Under the pieces are notes generated by a model. The model searched no databases, was not told where the DNA came from, and was given only the letters and a program-made list of their open reading frames with translations. This document shows, in pieces, positions 62,235 through 64,000 of a stretch of 64,000 bases of DNA. This stretch comes from JAJYSO01 sp964586655 (GTDB lineage: Bacteria; Bacteroidota; Bacteroidia; Flavobacteriales; Flavobacteriaceae). Every line of letters begins with the position of its first letter. Position 1 is the first letter of the stretch. The stretch lies in the NCBI GenBank assembly GCA_964586655.1, contig CAZPGY010000007.1:1-64000 (forward strand), read 5' to 3'. The translations under genes were made by a program, and so were the position numbers.

Positions 62235-63680
62235 ATGAATGCATCAAGTGTTATTCCGGAAGGCGAAATAATTGAGCGATTACAAACTGAAAACCCTTGG
62301 TGGACCACCAAAACCGTAAGCTCGTTTTATACGGATATGAAACGACGTTTATATTTTAAACTGTTTTACCCCTTTATAACAGAAACAGATGTCAGGCGAG
62401 CCCTTGTTCTGATGGGGCCGCGTCGTGTTGGGAAAACGGTGATGTTATTTCATACGATTGCAGAATTAATAGATGGTGGAATTAATCCTCAGAAAATTTG
62501 CTTTGTGGGTATCGATAACCCAATTTACATCAATCTGAGTTTAGAAAATTTGTTGGTGCTTTATAAAAAAGCTTTAAAAACTGATACTTTAGAGGGGTGC
62601 TATATTTTCTTTGATGAAGTTCAGTTTTTGAAAAATTGGGAACGGCACCTAAAAAATTTGGTAGATTCATATCCTAAAACAAAATTCATTGTTTCAGGGT
62701 CCGCGGCTGCCGCCTTACATAAAAAAAGTTCTGAAAGTGGTGCCGGGAGATTTACCGATTTTATGTTGCCGCCACTCACTTTTCAAGAATATATTCATTT
62801 GAATGATAACGCTCATTTAATAGTTGATGGGGAATCTGTAACCTTTGCAGGTCAAAAAGTTTCACAGAAAGGGACCAATAATATTAAAGCCCTCAATGAA
62901 GAGTTTATCAATTATATAAATTACGGTGGGTATCCTGAAGTCGTTTTATCTGATAAAATCAGGAGCGATATGCGTCGTTATGTCAAAAATGACATTATTG
63001 ATAAAGTGTTATTAAAAGATTTACCCGGATTATACAAATTGAATGATGTGCAAGAACTCAATCGTTTTTTTGCTTATATAGCCTATAGCACGGGGCAGGA
63101 AATGTCTTATCAAAAAATGGCCAAAGATAGTGGGATAGCCAAAGCAACCCTGAAAAAATATTTAGCGTATTTGGAAGATGCCTTTCTGATTAAGGTGCTT
63201 TATAAAGTAGATAATAATGCTAAAAAATTGAAGCGAATAACCAGCTTCAAGGTGTATTTAACCAGCCCTTCTTTGAGAGCAGCCTTGTTTTCACCGGTTA
63301 AAGAAACGGATAAAGTAATGGGAAATATGGTAGAGACCGCCATTCTGTCACAATGGATGCATAGAGAAAATTTGGATCTGACTTATGCCCGGTGGCAGAA
63401 GGGAGAAGTGGATTTAGTTTTACTGGATAATAAAGCTTTTAAGCCGGCTTGGGCTGTAGAAATAAAATGGAGTAATCGCTATTATGATACCCCCGATAAA
63501 CTACATAGCTTAATCCATTTTTGCAATATGAATAATTTAAAAAACGCACTGGTTACCTCTATTGATCAATCCGGGAATAAGGAAGTAGGCGAATTAGAAT
63601 TCACTTTCGTTCCAGCTTCTTTATACGCGTATAATATTGGAGAGGGAACTTTAGAAAAAAGAAAAAGGGAAGATAAATAA
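62235..63680 (+). CDS. AAA ATPase with DUF4143 C-terminal domain
   Basis: 481 residues: Walker A GPRRVGKT at 61-68, Walker B IFFDEVQF (D127, E128), sensor segment KFIVSGSAAAAL, and the C-terminal DUF4143 domain with a winged-helix segment (SGIAKATLKKYLAYLED) and a restriction-endonuclease-like fold with VDLVLLDNK and AVEIKWSNRY (about 411). The family is common in Bacteroidota in variable numbers; its function is not established. Next to a tRNA gene and duplicated tRNA tail, a usual location of mobile islands. Confidence 0.82.
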   Translation: MNASSVIPEGEIIERLQTENPWWTTKTVSSFYTDMKRRLYFKLFYPFITETDVRRALVLMGPRRVGKTVMLFHTIAELIDGGINPQKICFVGIDNPIYINLSLENLLVLYKKALKTDTLEGCYIFFDEVQFLKNWERHLKNLVDSYPKTKFIVSGSAAAALHKKSSESGAGRFTDFMLPPLTFQEYIHLNDNAHLIVDGESVTFAGQKVSQKGTNNIKALNEEFINYINYGGYPEVVLSDKIRSDMRRYVKNDIIDKVLLKDLPGLYKLNDVQELNRFFAYIAYSTGQEMSYQKMAKDSGIAKATLKKYLAYLEDAFLIKVLYKVDNNAKKLKRITSFKVYLTSPSLRAALFSPVKETDKVMGNMVETAILSQWMHRENLDLTYARWQKGEVDLVLLDNKAFKPAWAVEIKWSNRYYDTPDKLHSLIHFCNMNNLKNALVTSIDQSGNKEVGELEFTFVPASLYAYNIGEGTLEKRKREDK

Positions 63681-63729
63681 AGAAAGAAAAGATACTTTTT
63701 GTTGTGCTTTTATATTTTTGCTCTTGTAT

Positions 63730-63809
63730 CAAACCCTGCGGGTCTGCCAACGGCTAAAACAAAAAATCCCCTCACTTCGTGTGAAAGGATTTTTTTGTCG
63801 GGGTGGCAG
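63730..63809. repeat. tRNA-tail repeat, copy 1 (80 bp)
   Basis: About 94% identical to 63909-63989. Both share CTGCGGGTCTGCCAACGG, a hairpin CTTCGTGTGAAAGG and GTCGGGGTGGCAG, the last being the 3' end of a tRNA gene. In copy 1 the tRNA breaks off after four bases of its T-stem; the rest of the gene is absent. Confidence 0.75.
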
Positions 63810-63908
63810 ATTACCTCCCTTTCGGTCGGTGATCCTGAGTGGGGGAGTTGCCAAAAAAATCCTTTCAAAGCTATTGCTTTAAGGTCTTTTTTGTTTTAAT
63901 CCTTATGC

Positions 63909-63989
63909 CAACCCCTGCGGGTCTGCCAACGGCTAAAAACAAAAAAACCCTTCACTTCGTGTGAAAGGATTTTTTTGTCGGGGTGGCAG
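63909..63989. repeat. tRNA-tail repeat, copy 2 (81 bp)
   Basis: Same unit as 63730-63809, but here it continues into the intact tRNA T-arm (GATTCGAACCT). Spacing between copies is 179 bp start to start. Confidence 0.75.
63935..63968 (-). terminator. Intrinsic terminator of the tRNA gene
   Basis: On the minus strand: CCTTTCAC, a 5-nt loop, GTGAAGGG (one G-U pair), then seven T. It begins 9 nt after the tRNA 3' end. A matching hairpin is present in the duplicated unit at about 63761-63788. Confidence 0.75.
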
Positions 63990-64000
63990 GATTCGAACCT
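63978..64000 (-). tRNA. tRNA gene, probably tRNA-Pro, 5' part beyond window
   Basis: The last 23 bp read on the minus strand as AGG-TTCGAAT-CCTGC-CACCCCG-A: T-loop, 3' T-stem strand, 3' acceptor strand and discriminator A73. No CCA is encoded. The acceptor 5' strand would be CGGGGTG, the usual start of bacterial tRNA-Pro; the anticodon lies outside the window, so the identity is inferred. Confidence 0.75.

Larger units (their letters stand above)
63681..63977. other. Duplicated tRNA-tail and terminator region
   Basis: No gene. Copies of an 80-bp unit occupy 63730-63809 and 63909-63989. Between them is a third hairpin with T-tracts (CCTTTCAAAGC/GCTTTAAGG, about 63851-63880). The plus-strand open frame at 63699-63899 runs through all of these and is not coding. 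Confidence 0.6.

Noticed and set aside
1..64000. CRISPR array, rRNA operon, prophage, intact insertion sequence
   Set aside because: None seen: no regularly spaced repeats, no rRNA signature sequences, no phage structural genes and no complete transposase.

Overview
The window is chromosomal DNA from a member of the Bacteroidota, most likely a Flavobacteriaceae. The evidence is the fused lpxC-fabZ gene, the type IX secretion regulator PorX, a PorV/PorQ-family barrel, DUF3078 and DUF3667 proteins, menaquinone synthesis (menD), many promoters of the TAnnTTTG type, and A/T-rich leaders with few Shine-Dalgarno sites. No prophage, intact insertion sequence, rRNA operon or CRISPR array is visible.

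Layout. 1-1.7 kb: leftward operon idi-bcp-manA (manA runs off the window). 1.8-2.5 kb: outer-membrane protein. 3.0-5.0 kb: porX-tsaE. 5.0-11 kb: rightward HD hydrolase and lipid A cluster lpxD-lpxC/fabZ-lpxA-efp-second lpxD-like gene. 11.1-16.5 kb: acpH, glmM, hisC, M1 aminopeptidase. 16.6-22.8 kb: a signalling block with a hybrid histidine kinase, a divergent sigma-54 response regulator and a NodC/hyaluronan-synthase-like glycosyltransferase; the glycosyltransferase has its own -24/-12 promoter and an upstream inverted-repeat array. 23-29 kb: lipoprotein, ArsC-like protein, ruvC, tatA, purM-like, DUF3078, prfA. 29-38 kb: hydratase, CPBP protease, menD, recN, pcm, smpB, lnt. 38-47.4 kb: PorV-like, small membrane protein, MATE, ABC-F, pdxH, ppk1-ppx. 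47.4-50.7 kb: a more variable stretch with a NUMOD4/HNH protein, an IS256-type transposase relic, a ParE-type toxin-antitoxin pair and a YdjM-like protein. 51-55.6 kb: acyl-CoA synthetase and a DUF3667 membrane-protein cluster. 56.4-61.8 kb: AraC regulator divergent from an aldehyde dehydrogenase-GMC oxidoreductase-PaaK-type ligase operon. 62.2-64 kb: AAA/DUF4143 ATPase and the 3' end of a tRNA gene, probably tRNA-Pro, whose tail is duplicated upstream.

The most interesting signals are: (i) the apparently self-contained kinase/sigma-54 regulator/glycosyltransferase circuit at 16.6-22.8 kb, with three alternating TTCCACA half-sites about 60-80 bp upstream of a well-spaced sigma-54 promoter; (ii) a 130-bp terminal-inverted-repeat element present in two full copies and one copy internally deleted between short direct repeats; (iii) a second, coding-like dispersed repeat pair; (iv) 12-bp direct repeats two helical turns apart in the AraC/aldehyde dehydrogenase intergenic region; (v) a probable single-base A-tract frameshift in a DUF3667 gene; and (vi) the duplicated tRNA tail. 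All functional calls are made by reading the translated sequence; no database search was run.
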